Below are positions 16,856 to 26,858 of a stretch of 64,000 nucleotides of DNA, in pieces; positions within the stretch are counted from its first letter, which is position 1; every line of letters starts with the position of its first letter. The translations under genes were made by a program, and so were the position numbers. The notes beneath the pieces are model-generated. The model ran no database searches, was not told the DNA's origin, and worked only from the letters and a program-made list of their open reading frames with translations. The stretch is from the NCBI RefSeq assembly GCF_035920365.1, contig NZ_CP109150.1, forward strand, positions 3,844,001 through 3,908,000, given 5' to 3'. This DNA comes from Micromonospora sp. NBC_01740 (lineage in GTDB: Bacteria; Actinomycetota; Actinomycetes; Mycobacteriales; Micromonosporaceae).

Positions 16856-18424
16856 ATGCCACCGCACGAGCACACGGGACACCCGAGGAGGTGGGCGATC
16901 CTCGGGGTGCTGGTGATCAGCCTGCTCGTGGTCGTCCTGGACAACACGATCCTCAACGTCGCGCTGCGGACCCTCGCCGACCCGGTGCACGGCCTCGGCG
17001 CGAGTCAGGCCGAGCTGGAGTGGTCGATCAACTCCTACACGCTGGTCTTCGCCGGCCTGCTGTTCACCTTGGGCGTGCTCGGTGACCGCGCCGGGCGTAA
17101 GCGCTTCCTGCTGATCGGCCTGGTGCTCTTCGGGCTGGCGTCGCTGCTGTCGGCGTACGCGCAGAGCCCCGCGCAACTCGTCGCGGCCCGCGCGCTGATG
17201 GGCGTGGGTGGCGCGGCCATCATGCCGGTCACGCTCTCGATCATCTCCAACGTCTTCGATCCCCGGGAGCGGGGCCGGGCGATCGGCGTCTGGGCCGGCG
17301 CGGTCGGCCTGGCCGTGGCCATCGGCCCGATCCTCGGCGGCGCGCTGCTGGAGCACTACTGGTGGGGCTCGGTCTTCCTGATCAACGTGCCGGTGGTGGC
17401 GCTCGGCGTGGTGCTGGTGGCGCTGCTCGTGCCGGAGTCGCGGGACCCGGATCCGGGCCGCGTCGACGTCGTCGGCGTGCTGCTGTCGGTGGTGGGGCTC
17501 GTCGCGTTGACCTACGGCATCATCGACGGCGGCGAGCACGGCTTCGGCCGCCCGCTGGTCTGGGTCGCGATCCTGGGCGGCCTGGCGGTGCTGGCCTGGT
17601 TCGTCGCGTACGAGCGGCGCAGCGACCACCCGTCGCTGGACGTGCGGCTGTTCCGGGTGCCGCGCTTCGCCGCGCCGGTGGCCATCGTCGGGCTGATCTT
17701 CTTCGCCGCGATGGGCGTCATGTTCTTCACCTCGTTCTACCTGCAACTGGTGCGCGGCTACAGCCCGCTGGAGACCGGCCTGCTCTTCCTGCCCTTCGCG
17801 GCGGCCCAGCTCATCTTCGCCCCGGCCAGCGCGGCGATGGTCCGCCGGTACGGCGGCAAGGCCGTCGCGGCGGTCGGGCTGGCGCTGACCGTGGTCGCGC
17901 TCGGCGCGTTCGCGTTCGTCGACGCGACCACCCCGATCTGGGTGGTGCTTGTCGTCTTCTTCCTCCAGGGCAGCGGGATGGCCAACATCATGCCGCCGGC
18001 CACGGAGTCCATCATGTCCGCGCTGCCCCGGGAGAAGGCCGGCGTCGGCTCGGCGGTCAGCAACACGGTCCGGCAGGTGGCCGGCGCGCTCGGTGTGGCG
18101 GTGCTCGGGTCGGTGCTCTCCGCGGTCTACCGCGCCGACGTCGACCCCGCCCTGCGGGACCTGCCCGCCGGGGCGCGCGAGGCGGCCGGCGAGTCCATCT
18201 CCGGCGCGTACGCCGCGGCGGGTCAGCTCGGGCCGGCGGCGCCGCAGCTGATCGCGGTCGCCGACGACGCCTTCCTGGCCGCGATGCACTGGGCGGCGGG
18301 TCTCGCTGCCGCGATCGCCGCGCTCGGCATCCTCGTGGTGCTGCGCTGGATGCCCGGCCGCCCCGCGGAGGCGGCGGGGAGGCCGGCACCGGTGGGGGAA
18401 CCCGAGTTGGCCGGGACCGCCTAG
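16856..18424 (+). CDS. DHA2-family (EmrB/QacA-type) MFS drug exporter
   Basis: A 522-residue proton-coupled multidrug efflux protein with about 14 hydrophobic helices. The family motifs are [14 protein letters not shown] in helix 1 (motif D1), [17 protein letters not shown] (motif A) and [18 protein letters not shown] (motif C, the antiporter signature). ATG 16856 follows GGGGGAG. The 3' neighbour, eleven bases away, is a TetR repressor, and two matched operator-like sites precede the gene. Together this is a classic drug-inducible exporter unit. The substrate is unknown. Confidence 0.94.
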   Translation: MPPHEHTGHPRRWAILGVLVISLLVVVLDNTILNVALRTLADPVHGLGASQAELEWSINSYTLVFAGLLFTLGVLGDRAGRKRFLLIGLVLFGLASLLSAYAQSPAQLVAARALMGVGGAAIMPVTLSIISNVFDPRERGRAIGVWAGAVGLAVAIGPILGGALLEHYWWGSVFLINVPVVALGVVLVALLVPESRDPDPGRVDVVGVLLSVVGLVALTYGIIDGGEHGFGRPLVWVAILGGLAVLAWFVAYERRSDHPSLDVRLFRVPRFAAPVAIVGLIFFAAMGVMFFTSFYLQLVRGYSPLETGLLFLPFAAAQLIFAPASAAMVRRYGGKAVAAVGLALTVVALGAFAFVDATTPIWVVLVVFFLQGSGMANIMPPATESIMSALPREKAGVGSAVSNTVRQVAGALGVAVLGSVLSAVYRADVDPALRDLPAGAREAAGESISGAYAAAGQLGPAAPQLIAVADDAFLAAMHWAAGLAAAIAALGILVVLRWMPGRPAEAAGRPAPVGEPELAGTA

Positions 18425-18435
18425 CTTCGGGAACA

Positions 18436-19044
18436 ATGTCCGACATGACTTCCACCGCCGACGCTCCTCGGCCGCCCGGGCGGCCGAGGAGCGTCCGCGC
18501 GGACGAGGCGATCGTCGAGGCCGCCCTCGACCTGCTCGCCGACGGCAGCACGATCGAGGCGATCTCGATCGAGGCGATCGCCGCCCGCGCCGGGGTCGGC
18601 AAGGCCACCATCTACCGCCGCTGGCCGGGCAAGGACGCGCTGCTGCGCGACGCCCTGCGTACGCTCAAGGGCACCCCGCCGGAGCCCGCCGGCCACTCGG
18701 TCCGCGACGACCTGATCCTGCTGGTCGGCGCGGTCGGCAACCACATCGACCCGCGGGCGGCGCGGATCATGCCCTGCCTGGTGCCGGAGGTCAACCGCAG
18801 CCCCGAGCAGTACCAGCTCTACCAGAACATCATCGAGCCGCGGCGGGAGATGATGCGCGAGGTGCTGCGGCGCGGGATGCGTTCCGGCGAGCTGCGCGCG
18901 GATCTCGACGTCGAGGTGGTCATGGCGATGCTGACCGGCCCGATGCTGGTGCAGCGCGTCATGCGCTGGCACCCCGACCTCGACGAGGCGACCTTGCCGC
19001 AGCGCATCGTCGACGGCGTCCTGGACGGCATCCGCGCCCGCTGA
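18436..19044 (+). CDS. TetR/AcrR-family transcriptional repressor
   Basis: A 202-residue regulator with an N-terminal helix-turn-helix (ADEAIVEAALDLLADGS, then IEAIAARAGVGKATIYRRWPGKDALL, residues 22-65) and a C-terminal ligand domain with a TetR_C-like pattern. It begins with a basic GRPRS arm. ATG 18436 is used; ATG 18445 also fits. It is co-directional with the MFS gene and likely represses it through the operators at 16756 and 16808. A perfect 36-bp palindrome is embedded in codons 9-20. Confidence 0.93.
   Translation: MSDMTSTADAPRPPGRPRSVRADEAIVEAALDLLADGSTIEAISIEAIAARAGVGKATIYRRWPGKDALLRDALRTLKGTPPEPAGHSVRDDLILLVGAVGNHIDPRAARIMPCLVPEVNRSPEQYQLYQNIIEPRREMMREVLRRGMRSGELRADLDVEVVMAMLTGPMLVQRVMRWHPDLDEATLPQRIVDGVLDGIRAR
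18460..18495. repeat. Perfect 36-bp palindrome inside the tetR coding start
   Basis: Arms of 18 bases (GACGCTCCTCGGCCGCCC and complement) meet with no spacer. It encodes the APRPPGRPRSV stretch. It could fold in the mRNA or act as a binding site. Confidence 0.75.
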
Positions 19045-19082
19045 CCGTGAGGCCGGCGGTCAGGGCGGCGGGGGCTCGGCCG

Positions 19083-21002
19083 TCAGGCGGCGGGCGTACG
19101 CAGGCGGTGCAGGCGCAGGGCCAGCTGCACCTCCAGCGCCCGCTCCGGCTTCTGCCAGTCCGCGCCGAGCAGCTGCCCGACCCGCTCCAGCCGCTGGGTG
19201 ACCGTGTTGACGTGCACGTGCAGCAGCTCGGCGGCCCGGGCGAGGCTGCCGCCCACCCCGAAGTACGCCTCCAGGGTCCGCACCAGCGCGGTGCCCCGCC
19301 GGGCGTCGTAGTCGACGACCGGCCCGACGGTGGCGGTCAGGAACCGGTTGACGTCCTTGTCGCCCCCGTCGCCGACCGCGCCCAGCAGCAGCCCGACGAA
19401 GCCCAGCTCGGCCGTGCTCGCCCCCTGCCCCGAGCGGCCCAACGCGCCCAGTGCGGTCAGGCACCGCTCCGCCTCGGCGAACGTCGCGGCCAGCGACGCC
19501 GGCCCCGTCGACGGGCCGCTCGACCCGGCGGTCACCGGCCGACCGGTCACCCGGGACAGGTCCCGGGCCACCGCCCGGGCGCTGCCGCCCGCGTCCTGCC
19601 CGGGCAGCATCAGCACCACCCGACCGTCGCGGGCGGCCGCCAGCCCGCCCCGGGTCGAGGCGTACGTGGTGGCCCAGGAGAGCACCCGCTGCCGGGCCGA
19701 GCCGGTGGCGGCGATGGCGTCGTCGCCGACCGCCACGAGCACGTGCGGGGCGTCCAGGTCCACCCCGAGCCGACGGGCCCGGCTGCGCAGCGCGTCCGTG
19801 TCCCGCAGCGGCCGGGCGATCAGGTCGTCGAGCAGCTCGCCCCGGACCCGCCCCTCCGCCTCGGCGACGGTACGCCGGAACAACAGCAGCAGCGCCGTCA
19901 CCAGCGACGCCCGCTCCAGGATCCGCTGGTCGGCGTCGACCAGCTCGTCGTCGGGGCGCAGCACCAGCGCGCCCATGTTCTCCGCCCCGGCCACCACGGC
20001 GGCGTACCAGAGCCGGCCCCGGCGCACGCTGCGGCCCTCCGTACGCGACGCGGCCACCGCCTCCACCATGTCCGCCCGGTCCGGCTCCTCGATCTCGCCG
20101 ACCCGGGCGAGCAGCCGGCCCTCCGCGTCGAGCGCCAGCAGCGCCCCGCCGAGCACGTCGGTGACCGCCGCGGCGACGTCCTCCACGCCGCCGCCGCGCA
20201 GCACCAGCGCGGTCATCCGGTCGTGCGCCGCCGCGGCCCGCTCGACGGAGCTGCTGTGCGCCCGGATGGTGGTGTTGGCCGTCGACAGCTCCTCCAGCGC
20301 CGCCTGCGTCTCCGCGAGCAGCCGCGCGGTGTCGATCGCCACCGCCGCGTGCGCGGCGAGGGAGACCAGCAGCGCCACCTCCTCCCGGACGAACGGCCGG
20401 GCCGAGCGGTTGGCCGCGTAGAGCACCCCGATCGAGGTCGAGCCGAGCCGCAGCGGCACCCCGAGGATGGCCACCAGGCCCTCCTCGCCCACGCCGGCGT
20501 CGATCTCGCCGGTGTGGTGGAAGCGGTCGTCCTCCGGGTAGTTCGCGGTGACGTACGGGGCGCCGGACTGGGCCACCAGGCCGCCGAGGCCCGCGCCCAT
20601 CGGCAGGCGCAGCTGCTGGAAGCGGGCGGAAACCGAACCGTCGGTGACCCGCATGTACGTGTCGCCGCGCTCCTCGTCGTCGAGGGTCATGTAGGCCACG
20701 TCCGCGCCGAGCAGGTTGCGCGCCCGGTGCACGATCGCGCGCAGCACGTCGTCCAGGTCGCGCAGCCCGGCCAGGTCGCTGACCGTGTCGTACAGCCCGG
20801 AGAGCTCGACCTCCCGGCGGCGGCGGCGTTCCAGCAGCGCGCGGACCCGCAGCGCCACCGTCTTGGCCTGCTCCAGCTCGGCGAGCCGCGCGGGCGGCAG
20901 CCCGGCGGCGCGCGCGGCGATGAGCGGCCCCTCGAACTCCACCGCGGCGGCCTCGCGGGCGAGCAGTTCCAGGAACTCCACCGGTGACGACATGACCGAC
21001 AT
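19083..21002 (-). CDS. PucR/CdaR-family transcriptional regulator with GAF domain
   Basis: A 639-residue cytoplasmic regulator. A GAF-type sensor domain spans roughly residues 55-205 (LRDLDDVLRAIVHRARNLLGADVAYMTLDD, then LGVPLRLGSTSIGVLYAANR). A GGDEF-like central region follows, and the PucR helix-turn-helix is at the C-terminus (LVRTLEAYFGVGGSLARAAELLHVHVNTVTQRLERV). ATG 21002 is used; the in-frame ATG three codons later is an alternative. The next gene upstream in the same direction, 14 bases away, is 3-hydroxybutyrate dehydrogenase. The regulator therefore probably controls ketone-body or polyhydroxybutyrate use. The effector is unknown. Confidence 0.92.
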   Translation of the reverse strand: MSVMSSPVEFLELLAREAAAVEFEGPLIAARAAGLPPARLAELEQAKTVALRVRALLERRRRREVELSGLYDTVSDLAGLRDLDDVLRAIVHRARNLLGADVAYMTLDDEERGDTYMRVTDGSVSARFQQLRLPMGAGLGGLVAQSGAPYVTANYPEDDRFHHTGEIDAGVGEEGLVAILGVPLRLGSTSIGVLYAANRSARPFVREEVALLVSLAAHAAVAIDTARLLAETQAALEELSTANTTIRAHSSSVERAAAAHDRMTALVLRGGGVEDVAAAVTDVLGGALLALDAEGRLLARVGEIEEPDRADMVEAVAASRTEGRSVRRGRLWYAAVVAGAENMGALVLRPDDELVDADQRILERASLVTALLLLFRRTVAEAEGRVRGELLDDLIARPLRDTDALRSRARRLGVDLDAPHVLVAVGDDAIAATGSARQRVLSWATTYASTRGGLAAARDGRVVLMLPGQDAGGSARAVARDLSRVTGRPVTAGSSGPSTGPASLAATFAEAERCLTALGALGRSGQGASTAELGFVGLLLGAVGDGGDKDVNRFLTATVGPVVDYDARRGTALVRTLEAYFGVGGSLARAAELLHVHVNTVTQRLERVGQLLGADWQKPERALEVQLALRLHRLRTPAA

Positions 21003-21016
21003 TGTGCGGCTTGCCA

Positions 21017-21799
21017 CTAGTTCGCCGTCCAGCCCCCGTCGAGCGCGATGGACGCGCCCGTGATGAACGCCGCCGGCGGCGAGCAGAGGTAGGCCACGAG
21101 TTCGGACACCTCCTCCGGCTCGATCAGCCGCTTGATCGCCGCCCGCGCCAACATGATCTTCTCGACCACCTCGCTCTCGGGGATGCCGTGGCTGGCGGCC
21201 TGGTCGGCGATCTGGCTCTCCACCAGCGCGGTGCGCACGTACGCCGGGTTGATGCAGTTGGCGGTCACGCCGTGCGGGGCGCCCTCCAGCGCGACCACCT
21301 TCGACAGCCCCTCCAGCGCGTGCTTGGCGGAGACGTATGCCGACTTGTACGGCGAGGCGCGCAGCCCGTGCACCGAGGAGATGTTCACGATCCGCCCCCA
21401 GCCCCTGGCGTACATGTGCGGCAGCGCCCGGCGGATGATCAGGAACGGTGCCTCGACCATCACCCGGTGCAGGTGGCCGAAGCGCTCCGCAGGAAACTCC
21501 TGCACCGGCGCCACGTGCTGCAGGCCCGCGTTGTTCACCACGATGTCCACGTCGGCGTCGAGGCGGTCCACCGCGTCCGGGTCGGCCAGGTCCACGCCCT
21601 CGGCCCGCCCGCCGGCCTCCGCCGCCACCGCCTTGGCCGCCTCGATGTTGCGGTCCACCACCAGGACCTTGGCGCCAGCGGCGCCCAGCCGCAGGGCGCA
21701 GGCCCGGCCGATGCCGCTCCCGCCCCCGGTCACCAGGGCGGTACGACCAGCGAGGTCGACGTGTACGACGTGGGGGACCGCCACGGGTTCTGCCGTCAT
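21017..21799 (-). CDS. bdhA: 3-hydroxybutyrate dehydrogenase (SDR family)
   Basis: A short-chain dehydrogenase of 260 residues that would interconvert (R)-3-hydroxybutyrate and acetoacetate with NAD. The Rossmann motif TGGGSGIG lies near residue 24, NNAG is present, and the catalytic set is SSVHG and YVSAKHA. The segment GLRASPYKSAYVSAKHALEG and the late TANCINPAYVRTALVE are characteristic of this subgroup. ATG 21799 starts the gene. It appears to form an operon with the PucR regulator downstream. Confidence 0.88.
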   Translation of the reverse strand: MTAEPVAVPHVVHVDLAGRTALVTGGGSGIGRACALRLGAAGAKVLVVDRNIEAAKAVAAEAGGRAEGVDLADPDAVDRLDADVDIVVNNAGLQHVAPVQEFPAERFGHLHRVMVEAPFLIIRRALPHMYARGWGRIVNISSVHGLRASPYKSAYVSAKHALEGLSKVVALEGAPHGVTANCINPAYVRTALVESQIADQAASHGIPESEVVEKIMLARAAIKRLIEPEEVSELVAYLCSPPAAFITGASIALDGGWTAN

Positions 21800-21842
21800 G
21801 GCGCATGAAGTTACGAGCTGTGTGTCCGGGCGCACATGGGCC

Positions 21843-21876
21843 GGCGACACATACTCACCGCCCGGCATGTGTGGCC
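21843..21876. promoter_or_regulatory. Inverted repeat in the bdhA-ruvC divergent region
   Basis: GGCGACACAT and ATGTGTGGCC pair at nine of ten positions around a 14-base spacer, 44 bases upstream of the bdhA start. It is a candidate PucR operator. A TGTG-N8-CACA site lies beside it at 21821-21836. Confidence 0.4.
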
Positions 21877-21991
21877 GCCGCGCGCCCCGGCGGCGTGTCG
21901 GCACGCCCGGCGTGTCCCCGGCGGCGGGGTGTCGCCCGGCTCGGTAGGGTGTCGAACACACGTACTGCTGGCGGCTGGGGGAGGAGGCGGC

Positions 21992-22519
21992 GTGCGGGTG
22001 CTGGGCGTCGACCCGGGGCTGACCCGGTGCGGGGTCGGCGTGGTCGAGGGTGTGCCGGGGCGCCCCTGCACGCTGATCGCCTACTACGTCGTCCACACCG
22101 ATCCGGACGACGATCTGGCGCTGCGCCTGCTGCACCTGGACCGTTCGCTCACCGATCTGGTCGCCGAGCACCGGCCCGACAGCGTCGCCGTCGAGCGGGT
22201 CTTCAGCCAGCACAACGTCCGCACCGTGATGGGCACCGCCCAGGCCAGCGGGATCGCCGTGCTCGCCGGCGCCCGCGCCGGGCTGCCCGTGCAGACCTAC
22301 ACGCCCAGTGAGGTGAAGGCGGCCGTGACCGGTTCCGGCCAGGCCGACAAGGCGCAGATGACCGCGATGGTCACCCGGCTGCTGCGGCTGGCCGAGCCGC
22401 CGAGGCCGGCGGACGCCGCCGACGCCCTGGCCCTGGCCATCTGTCACGTGTGGCGCGGCGGGACGCGTTCCAAGCTGGCCGCCGCGGCCGACCGGGTACG
22501 ACGAGGAGGAGCCAGATGA
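21992..22519 (+). CDS. ruvC: Holliday junction endonuclease RuvC
   Basis: Resolves Holliday junctions by paired nicks in the RuvABC pathway. The 175-residue product begins [12 protein letters not shown] (first catalytic Asp), has VAVERVF (catalytic Glu) and ends with the acidic [12 protein letters not shown] cluster. GTG 21992 is fixed by GAGGAGG five bases upstream. The stop overlaps ruvA (ATGA). Confidence 0.97.
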   Translation: MRVLGVDPGLTRCGVGVVEGVPGRPCTLIAYYVVHTDPDDDLALRLLHLDRSLTDLVAEHRPDSVAVERVFSQHNVRTVMGTAQASGIAVLAGARAGLPVQTYTPSEVKAAVTGSGQADKAQMTAMVTRLLRLAEPPRPADAADALALAICHVWRGGTRSKLAAAADRVRRGGAR

Positions 22520-23118
22520 TCGCCAGCGTGCGCGGGGTGGTGACCGCGACCGGTCCGGATCACGCCGTGGTGGAGGTCGGCGGGGTGGGCCTGGCGGTGC
22601 AGTGCGCCCCGGGCACCCTCGCCGACCTGCGCATCGGCCAGCCCGCCCGGCTGGCCACCAGCCTGGTCGTCCGGGAGGATTCGCTCACCCTCTACGGCTT
22701 CGCCGACGACGACGCCAAGCAGTTGTTCGAGCTGCTCCAGACCGCCAGCGGCGTGGGCCCCCGGCTGGCCCAGGCGGTGCTCGCCGTGCACACCCCCGAC
22801 GCGGTGCGCAAGGCGATCGCCAACGCCGACACCGCCGCGCTGACCCGGGTGCCCGGCATCGGCAAGAAGGGCGCGGAGCGCCTGGTCCTGGAGCTGCGCG
22901 ACCGCGTCGGCCCGGTGCCGGTCGGCGCCGACGGCGCGGCCGGGGTCACCGGCGGCGCCTGGCCCGAGCAGGTCCGGCAGGCGCTGGTCGGGCTCGGCTG
23001 GACGGCCGGGCAGGCCGACCAGGCGGTGGCCGCCGTCGCGGAGACCATCGACGGTGACGTGCCGCCGGTGCCGGTCCTGCTCAAGCAGGCCATCCGGCTG
23101 CTGGGCCGCACCCGGTGA
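22516..23118 (+). CDS. ruvA: Holliday junction branch migration protein RuvA
   Basis: DNA-binding tetramer that targets RuvB to junctions. 200 residues: OB-fold ([25 protein letters not shown]), tandem helix-hairpin-helix motifs ([14 protein letters not shown] and [16 protein letters not shown]) and a C-terminal RuvB-contact domain. It overlaps both ruvC and ruvB, so all three are translationally coupled. Confidence 0.97.
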   Translation: MIASVRGVVTATGPDHAVVEVGGVGLAVQCAPGTLADLRIGQPARLATSLVVREDSLTLYGFADDDAKQLFELLQTASGVGPRLAQAVLAVHTPDAVRKAIANADTAALTRVPGIGKKGAERLVLELRDRVGPVPVGADGAAGVTGGAWPEQVRQALVGLGWTAGQADQAVAAVAETIDGDVPPVPVLLKQAIRLLGRTR

Positions 23119-24185
23119 CGGGCTCCGACGGCGGGCTGGTCTCCGCCTACGTGCACGATGCCGACCTCGACGCGGAGGCCACGGTCCGGCCGAAGCGGCT
23201 GGAGGAGTTCATCGCCCAGCACCGGGTCCGCGACCAGCTCGACCTGCTGCTCCAGGGCGCGATGCGGCGCGGCTCCCCGCCCGACCACATCCTCCTGTCG
23301 GGCCCGCCCGGCTTGGGTAAGACCACCCTGGCCAACATCGTCGCCGCCGAGCTGGGCTCGGGCATCCGGGTGACCAGCGGCCCGGCGATCGAGCGCTCCG
23401 GCGACCTGGCGGCGATCCTGACCAGCCTCGCCGAGGGCGACGTGCTCTTCATCGACGAGATCCACCGGATCGCCAAGCCGGCCGAGGAGTTGCTCTACAG
23501 CGCGATGGAGGACTTCCGGGTCGACGTGATCGTCGGCAAGGGTCCGGGCGCGACGGCGATCCCGCTGGACGTCGAGCCGTTCACCCTGGTCGGCGCGACC
23601 ACCCGCTCCGGCCTGCTCACCGGGCCGATGCGCGACCGGTTCGGCTTCGTCGCGCACCTCGACTTCTACTCGCCGGCCGACCTGGAGGTGCTGCTGCGCC
23701 GTTCGGCCCGGATCCTCGGCGTGCCGATCACCGACGACGGCGCCGCCGAGGTCGCCGGCCGCTCCCGGGGCACGCCGCGCATCGCCAACCGGCTGCTGCG
23801 CCGGGTCCGCGACTTCGCCGAGGTCCGGGCCGACGGGGTGGTCACCCTGGAGACCGCCCGGGCCGCCCTCACGGTGTACGACGTCGACGCACTGGGCCTG
23901 GACCGGCTGGACCGGGCGGTGCTGACCGCGCTCGTCGACTCGTTCCGGGGCGGGCCGGTCGGCCTGTCCACGCTGGCCGTGGCGGTGGGTGAGCAGCCGG
24001 ACACGGTGGAGGAGGTCTGCGAGCCGTTCCTGGTCCGGGCCGGCCTGCTGGCCCGTACGCCGCGCGGCCGGGTCGCCACGGAGGCCGCCTGGCGGCATCT
24101 GGGCCGTACGCCGCCGAATGGTACATTTGGCGCGAATGCTCCTGTGACGCCCGATCTGTTCTCGACGGATGCCGATCAGCCGTGA
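23115..24185 (+). CDS. ruvB: Holliday junction branch migration ATPase RuvB
   Basis: AAA+ motor of branch migration, 356 residues. Walker A is GPPGLGKTT, Walker B is LFIDEIHR, sensor 1 lies in LVGATTRSG, and the arginine-finger region is MRDRFGF. The C-terminal winged helix includes [18 protein letters not shown] 23115 overlaps the ruvA stop. The C-terminal tail runs a little past the family core. Confidence 0.97.
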   Translation: MTGSDGGLVSAYVHDADLDAEATVRPKRLEEFIAQHRVRDQLDLLLQGAMRRGSPPDHILLSGPPGLGKTTLANIVAAELGSGIRVTSGPAIERSGDLAAILTSLAEGDVLFIDEIHRIAKPAEELLYSAMEDFRVDVIVGKGPGATAIPLDVEPFTLVGATTRSGLLTGPMRDRFGFVAHLDFYSPADLEVLLRRSARILGVPITDDGAAEVAGRSRGTPRIANRLLRRVRDFAEVRADGVVTLETARAALTVYDVDALGLDRLDRAVLTALVDSFRGGPVGLSTLAVAVGEQPDTVEEVCEPFLVRAGLLARTPRGRVATEAAWRHLGRTPPNGTFGANAPVTPDLFSTDADQP

Positions 24186-24323
24186 TGTGAACGTGATCTG
24201 TGCCGCATTCGGCGTTCCCAGGTGCAGGGATTAGACTCGCGCCGGTCTGTACAGGACGTGAGAATCCGCTTCCGCTCCGGCGCGCCCGCGCCGGGCCGGG
24301 GGCCAATGGGAAGGTCTTTCACC

Positions 24324-24668
24324 GTGCTTTACGCAGCAGAGGGCGGCGGGGGTGCCGGCAGCCTGACGCCGATCCTCATGATCGCTCTGCTCTTCGGCGT
24401 CATGTACTTCATGATGATCCGCCCCCAGCAGAAGCGCCGCCGTGAGGCGGAGTCCATGCAGTCCGCCCTCGCGCCCGGCGACGAGGTGGTCACCATCGGT
24501 GGCCTCTACGGCACGGTCACCGGCGTGGACGACGACACCGTCCTGCTCGAGGTCGCGCCCGGTGTGCAGACCCGCTACGCCCGTCCGGCCATCGCCCGGG
24601 TCGTCAGCCAGGCGGAGCGCCCGGCCGACGAGCCGGTCGCCGAGGACGCGGACGTCGTCAAGGAGTGA
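24324..24668 (+). CDS. yajC: Sec translocase accessory protein YajC
   Basis: Small single-pass membrane partner of SecDF, 114 residues. The transmembrane helix LTPILMIALLFGVMYFMMI is followed by the conserved RPQQKRRREAESMQSAL and the YajC strand region EVVTIGGLYGTVTGV. GTG 24324 is chosen because GGGAAGG lies about eight bases before it; ATG 24306 would extend it by six residues without a better site. It has its own upstream gap after ruvB (TAGACT at 24232 may be a -10) and precedes secD. Confidence 0.93.
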   Translation: MLYAAEGGGGAGSLTPILMIALLFGVMYFMMIRPQQKRRREAESMQSALAPGDEVVTIGGLYGTVTGVDDDTVLLEVAPGVQTRYARPAIARVVSQAERPADEPVAEDADVVKE

Positions 24669-24925
24669 CGGTCGCTCCCGCCCCGCGCGGGGTGGTGGTC
24701 GCCGGACTCCGGTGACGACTTTCCCCGACGGGGCAGCGGAGGCGACGTGAAAACTGGATAGTTGGGCCCGACGCCGGAAGTCGGCTCGTCCCGTTCCGCC
24801 CGGCGCCCCCGCGCCGAGCCCGGAGCCGGATGCCGCCCTCCGACGCCGGCCCGTCGGACCCGCCGGCCGGACCGGCCGACACCCGCCGCACCAGCGGCGC
24901 GACCGTACAGGGAGACAGGACAGCC

Positions 24926-26857
24926 GTGGCACCACCTCAGGGACAGATGCGGCCCGGACGGCAACTGGCCGTGCTCGGGCTCATCTTCGTCGTCCTCTAT
25001 CTTTTGGTGTTCTTCGCGGGCGGCGCCAGCGGCGGCTTGAAGGACAGGCTCGAGCCCAAGCTCGGCCTGGACCTCGTCGGCGGCACCCGGCTGACGCTGG
25101 AGGCGACCAACAGCATCGGTGGCCAGGCCCCGACGGCGGAGAACCTCGAAGAGGCCCGCCAGATCATCGAGAGCCGCGTCAACGCCTTCGGCGTCGCCGA
25201 GGCCGAGGTGGTCACCGAGGGCAACCGCAACATCGTGATCTCCCTGCCCGGTGAGAACCGCGACCTGACCGAGGTGGGCAGCGCCGCCGAGCTGCGCTTC
25301 CGCAAGGTGCTCAAGGCCGCCGACGGCAGCGGCGCGGCCACCGCCCCGCCGCCCGCCGCCACCCCGGCCCCCTCGGGCAGCGCGGCCCCGGCCCCGTCGG
25401 GCAGCGCGAAGCCTTCGGGCAGCGCCGCCCCGTCGGGCAGCGCCGCGCCGAAGGCGACCGCGTCGCCCAGCGGCGGCCAGGGCGGCATGGCCCCGGCCCC
25501 GAGCGCCAGCGCGTCGGCCGCGCCGAGCGCCACCCCCTCGGCCGGCGCCGCCACCCCGACGCCGAGCGCCAGCGCCGAGCCCGTGCCGCAGAGCATCGAG
25601 GACCAGCGCAAGGCCGTCGAGCAGAAGGTCGGCGCCGCCGCCTGGGCGGCCGCCAGCGGCCTCCAGGCCCCGGCCGACCTGGCCGCCGACCCGTCGCTGG
25701 CGGAGAAGCTCAAGCCGTTCGCGGCTCTCGACCCGCGCGAGGTCGCGGTGCTGCCGGCGACGATGCAGTTCAACGTGCCGCAGATCAGCTGCGCCCAGCT
25801 CGACAAGCGCCCGCCGGCGTCGATCTCGGCCGCCAACCAGCAGGCGGTGGCCTGCGAGGACGGCGCCGCGAAGTACCTGCTCGACCAGGCGAAGGTGCTG
25901 GGCACCGACGTCGAGGGCGCCAGCGCGGTGCTGGACCAGACCAGCCAGTGGGTCGTCAGCCTCGACTTCTCCGGCCCCGGCCAGGACAAGTGGACCAACC
26001 TGACCCGCGAGGCGTTCAACAACGAGGGCCAGGCCTGCGACGCCACCGCCCTCGGCCAGGACGGCAAGTGCCGCGTCGCCGTCGTGCTCGACAACGAGAT
26101 CGTCTCCTCGCCCGAGATCCAGGGCGTGCTGACGGGCAACTCGCAGATCACCGGCAACTTCAACCAGCGCGACGCCAGCGCCCTGGCCGGCCAGCTGCGC
26201 TACGGCGCGCTGCCGGTGACCTTCGAGGCGCAGGAGCAGCAGAACGTCACCGCCACCCTGGGCGCCAGCCACCTGCGGGCCGGTCTGCTCGCGGCGGGCA
26301 TCGGCATGCTGCTGGTCATCATCTACTCGTTCTTCTACTACCGCCTGCTCGGCTCCGTCATCTTCCTGAGCCTGGTCCTGTCGGCGCTGCTGGTCTTCGG
26401 CGCGCTGGTGGTGCTCGGCCGGCAGATCGGGTTCACCCTCACCCTCGCCGGCATCGCCGGCATGATCGTGTCACTAGGTGTGGCGGCGGACTCGTTCGTC
26501 ATCTACTTCGAGCGGCTCAAGGACGAGATCCGGGAGGGGCGCAGCCCGCGCAGCGCGGTGCCGCGTGCCTGGATCCGGGCCCGCCGCACGATCATCTCGG
26601 CCAACGCGATCACGTTGATGTCGGCGGTGGTGCTCTACGTGGTCTCGGTCGGCACGGTGAAGGGCTTCGCCTTCGCCCTCGGCCTGGCCACGGTGCTGGA
26701 CCTGGTCGTGGTCTTCCTCTTCCGGCACCCGATCATGACGATGTTCGCCCGCACCTCCGCGTTCCTGTCCCCGCGGGTCAGCGGTCTCGGCCGGGCGCTC
26801 CCGCCGCGGACGGCCGAGCCGGCCAAGCCCCGCAACCCGCGCGTGAAGGAGGCCTGA
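24926..26857 (+). CDS. secD: Protein translocase subunit SecD
   Basis: Proton-motive-force-driven component that helps pull preproteins across the membrane. 643 residues: an N-terminal helix (QLAVLGLIFVVLYLLVFFAGG), the conserved LGLDLVGGTRLTLEA, and a first periplasmic domain. A low-complexity Pro/Ala/Ser insert runs from roughly residue 133 to 220 with PSGSA repeats. The second domain comes next, and five more transmembrane helices lie from about residue 450. GTG 24926 is selected by GGGAGA ten bases upstream. It is followed at once by secF. The insert is an actinobacterial-style elaboration. Confidence 0.96.
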   Translation: MAPPQGQMRPGRQLAVLGLIFVVLYLLVFFAGGASGGLKDRLEPKLGLDLVGGTRLTLEATNSIGGQAPTAENLEEARQIIESRVNAFGVAEAEVVTEGNRNIVISLPGENRDLTEVGSAAELRFRKVLKAADGSGAATAPPPAATPAPSGSAAPAPSGSAKPSGSAAPSGSAAPKATASPSGGQGGMAPAPSASASAAPSATPSAGAATPTPSASAEPVPQSIEDQRKAVEQKVGAAAWAAASGLQAPADLAADPSLAEKLKPFAALDPREVAVLPATMQFNVPQISCAQLDKRPPASISAANQQAVACEDGAAKYLLDQAKVLGTDVEGASAVLDQTSQWVVSLDFSGPGQDKWTNLTREAFNNEGQACDATALGQDGKCRVAVVLDNEIVSSPEIQGVLTGNSQITGNFNQRDASALAGQLRYGALPVTFEAQEQQNVTATLGASHLRAGLLAAGIGMLLVIIYSFFYYRLLGSVIFLSLVLSALLVFGALVVLGRQIGFTLTLAGIAGMIVSLGVAADSFVIYFERLKDEIREGRSPRSAVPRAWIRARRTIISANAITLMSAVVLYVVSVGTVKGFAFALGLATVLDLVVVFLFRHPIMTMFARTSAFLSPRVSGLGRALPPRTAEPAKPRNPRVKEA

Positions 26858-26858
26858 G

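Noticed and set aside
21821..21836. CRP site TGTG-N8-CACA near bdhA
   Set aside because: The spacing and flanks do not match the usual TGTGA-N6-TCACA. Several overlapping GTG/CAC dyads occur here by composition, so I did not list it separately.
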